The notes under the pieces were generated by a model. That model had not been told where the DNA came from. It made no database searches and was given only the letters and a program-made list of their open reading frames with translations. Position numbers and translations under genes: made by a program. This document shows positions 5,839 to 6,841 of a DNA stretch of 6,841 nt, in pieces. This DNA is from Clostridia bacterium (GTDB taxonomy: Bacteria > Bacillota > Clostridia > Christensenellales > UBA1242), in the NCBI GenBank assembly GCA_017539765.1, contig JAFYCH010000014.1, positions 1 through 6,841 of the forward strand. The letters are read 5' to 3'. Within the stretch, counting starts at the first letter, position 1. Each line of letters starts with the position of its first letter.

Positions 5839-6841
5839 ATGATTTTCAAAGAAGTTATTTCACAGCATAGTGTCAGTGAAATCAATAACTTTGCTAAGGC
5901 AAACAATTTGTCTTTTAATATGGCAAAATTACTTATGCAAAGAGGAATTGATACTGACCAAAAATTTATAAAATTTACAAGTCCTTGTTTACAAGATTTA
6001 AGGGACCCATTTTTGCTGTCTGGTATGCGTGACTGTCACAACCGAATTCAAAAGGCAATAGACAAAAATGAAAGGGTACTTATTTTTGGAGATTATGACG
6101 TAGATGGCATAAGTGCTGTGACAATAATGCATAAATTTTTGAAAGATAAAATATCAAATCTTTTCTACTTTTTGCCAAACAGATACGAAGACGGTTATGG
6201 ACTTAGCATTGATTGCAGCAAAAAGATAATTGAGCAGTATAATCCGCAACTAATTATCACAGTTGATTGTGGAATCAGTTGTGAAAAAGAAGTGGAGTAC
6301 ATAAAAAGTCAAGGTGTTGACATAATTGTTACGGACCATCATGAAATTCCAGAAATTTTGCCAAGCACAATAGTTGTTGATCCAAAACTTCCAAACCAAC
6401 AATATGGCTTTGATGGTTTGTGTGGAGCAGGTGTTGCGATGAAGGTTATTGAAACCTTTGTTGGCAGAGATAGTCTTGACGAATATTTGCCAGTTTGTGC
6501 AATTGCTACCATCAGTGATATTGTGCCTTTGGTGGACGAAAACAGAGCAATAGTAAAACTTGGTCTTAAAAAACAAAACTTGCTTCCAGAAGGAATAAAA
6601 ATGCTTATCACTGAGTGCAAAATACCAGACTTAAACAGCCAAGCAGTTTCGTTCAAACTTGCACCAAAACTCAACGCTACGGGCAGAATGGGAAACGCTT
6701 ATTTTTCACTTGATTTGTTTATTTCTGACGATGAGCAAACACTAAATAACTCTTTAAAAAAGGTAATTGAACTAAATGTTACAAGACAAAAGTTATCTCA
6801 ACAAATATATGATGAATGCATAGAAATTGTAAAGAAAGAAA
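5839..6841 (+). CDS. recJ: single-stranded-DNA-specific 5'-3' exonuclease RecJ (5' part; runs off the window)
   Basis: RecJ degrades single-stranded DNA 5'-3' in recombination and repair, using two metal ions held by a DHH-family core. The ATG follows AAAAGGA (5827-5833) at 5 bases. The frame stays open through 334 codons to the window end. The core motifs are intact: DYDVDG (85-90), LPNRYEDGYGL (about 114-124), VDCG with Asp143, TDHH with D166-H167-H168, DGLCGAGVAMK, AIATISDIVPL with Asp227, and LNATGRMG (278-285), the DHHA1-side motif. These equal the metal-binding Asp/His set of Thermus thermophilus RecJ. The order secD-secF-recJ is typical of Clostridia. The C-terminal OB-fold part and end lie outside the window. 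Confidence 0.96.
   Translation, partial: MIFKEVISQHSVSEINNFAKANNLSFNMAKLLMQRGIDTDQKFIKFTSPCLQDLRDPFLLSGMRDCHNRIQKAIDKNERVLIFGDYDVDGISAVTIMHKFLKDKISNLFYFLPNRYEDGYGLSIDCSKKIIEQYNPQLIITVDCGISCEKEVEYIKSQGVDIIVTDHHEIPEILPSTIVVDPKLPNQQYGFDGLCGAGVAMKVIETFVGRDSLDEYLPVCAIATISDIVPLVDENRAIVKLGLKKQNLLPEGIKMLITECKIPDLNSQAVSFKLAPKLNATGRMGNAYFSLDLFISDDEQTLNNSLKKVIELNVTRQKLSQQIYDECIEIVKKE

Noticed and set aside
6250..6674. Two overlapping minus-strand frames in recJ
   Set aside because: They are shadows of recJ, whose DHH-family motifs run through the same bases without interruption.

Overview
The window is strongly AT-rich bacterial DNA using the ordinary genetic code: Trp is always TGG and no in-frame TGA occurs. 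It has AAGGAG/AAAGGA ribosome binding sites and consensus TTGACA/TATAAT-type promoters. The gene order queA ... tgt - yajC - (TIGR04086 membrane protein) - secD - secF - recJ is the arrangement known from Clostridia and related Firmicutes. The source is most likely a low-GC, probably uncultured, clostridial or gut Firmicute. I cannot name a genus.

Layout. Positions 1-51 are the last 16 codons and stop of queA. Two genes follow that do not belong to the usual queA-tgt pair: an unrecognised 182-aa soluble protein (141-689) and a 213-aa protein that looks like a divergent NADAR/YbiA-type glycosidase (784-1425). Each has its own sigma-A-like promoter, and a hairpin terminator separates them. Next come tgt (1490-2647) and yajC (2702-3190). 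A terminator that works in both directions lies between yajC and a convergent minus-strand gene for a TIGR04086/YrzE-type four-helix membrane protein (3241-3636). A divergent intergenic region carries a near-perfect promoter for secD (3793-5058). secD overlaps secF (5045-5767) by 14 bases. A strong terminator follows, then the 5' part of recJ (5839 to the window end, 334 codons).

How the genes work together. QueA and Tgt belong to the queuosine tRNA modification pathway (Tgt inserts preQ1, QueA adds the epoxycyclopentane-type ring). YajC, SecD and SecF form the accessory complex of the Sec translocon. RecJ is a single-strand-specific 5'-3' exonuclease. The TIGR04086 protein is an uncharacterised membrane protein often found at this locus.

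The most unusual point is the SecDF pair. SecD has lost the conserved transmembrane-4 aspartate motif. SecF has lost the matching aspartate (Tyr at the aligned position), has a decayed G-[ID]-D-F-x-G-G motif, and lacks nearly the whole extracytoplasmic P4 domain. Both reading frames are intact, so this looks like a lineage-wide change of mechanism rather than fresh decay. Second in interest are the two extra genes between queA and tgt, and the way terminators and promoters are packed on top of each other at the gene boundaries. I see no CRISPR array, insertion sequence, tRNA, rRNA or clear riboswitch.
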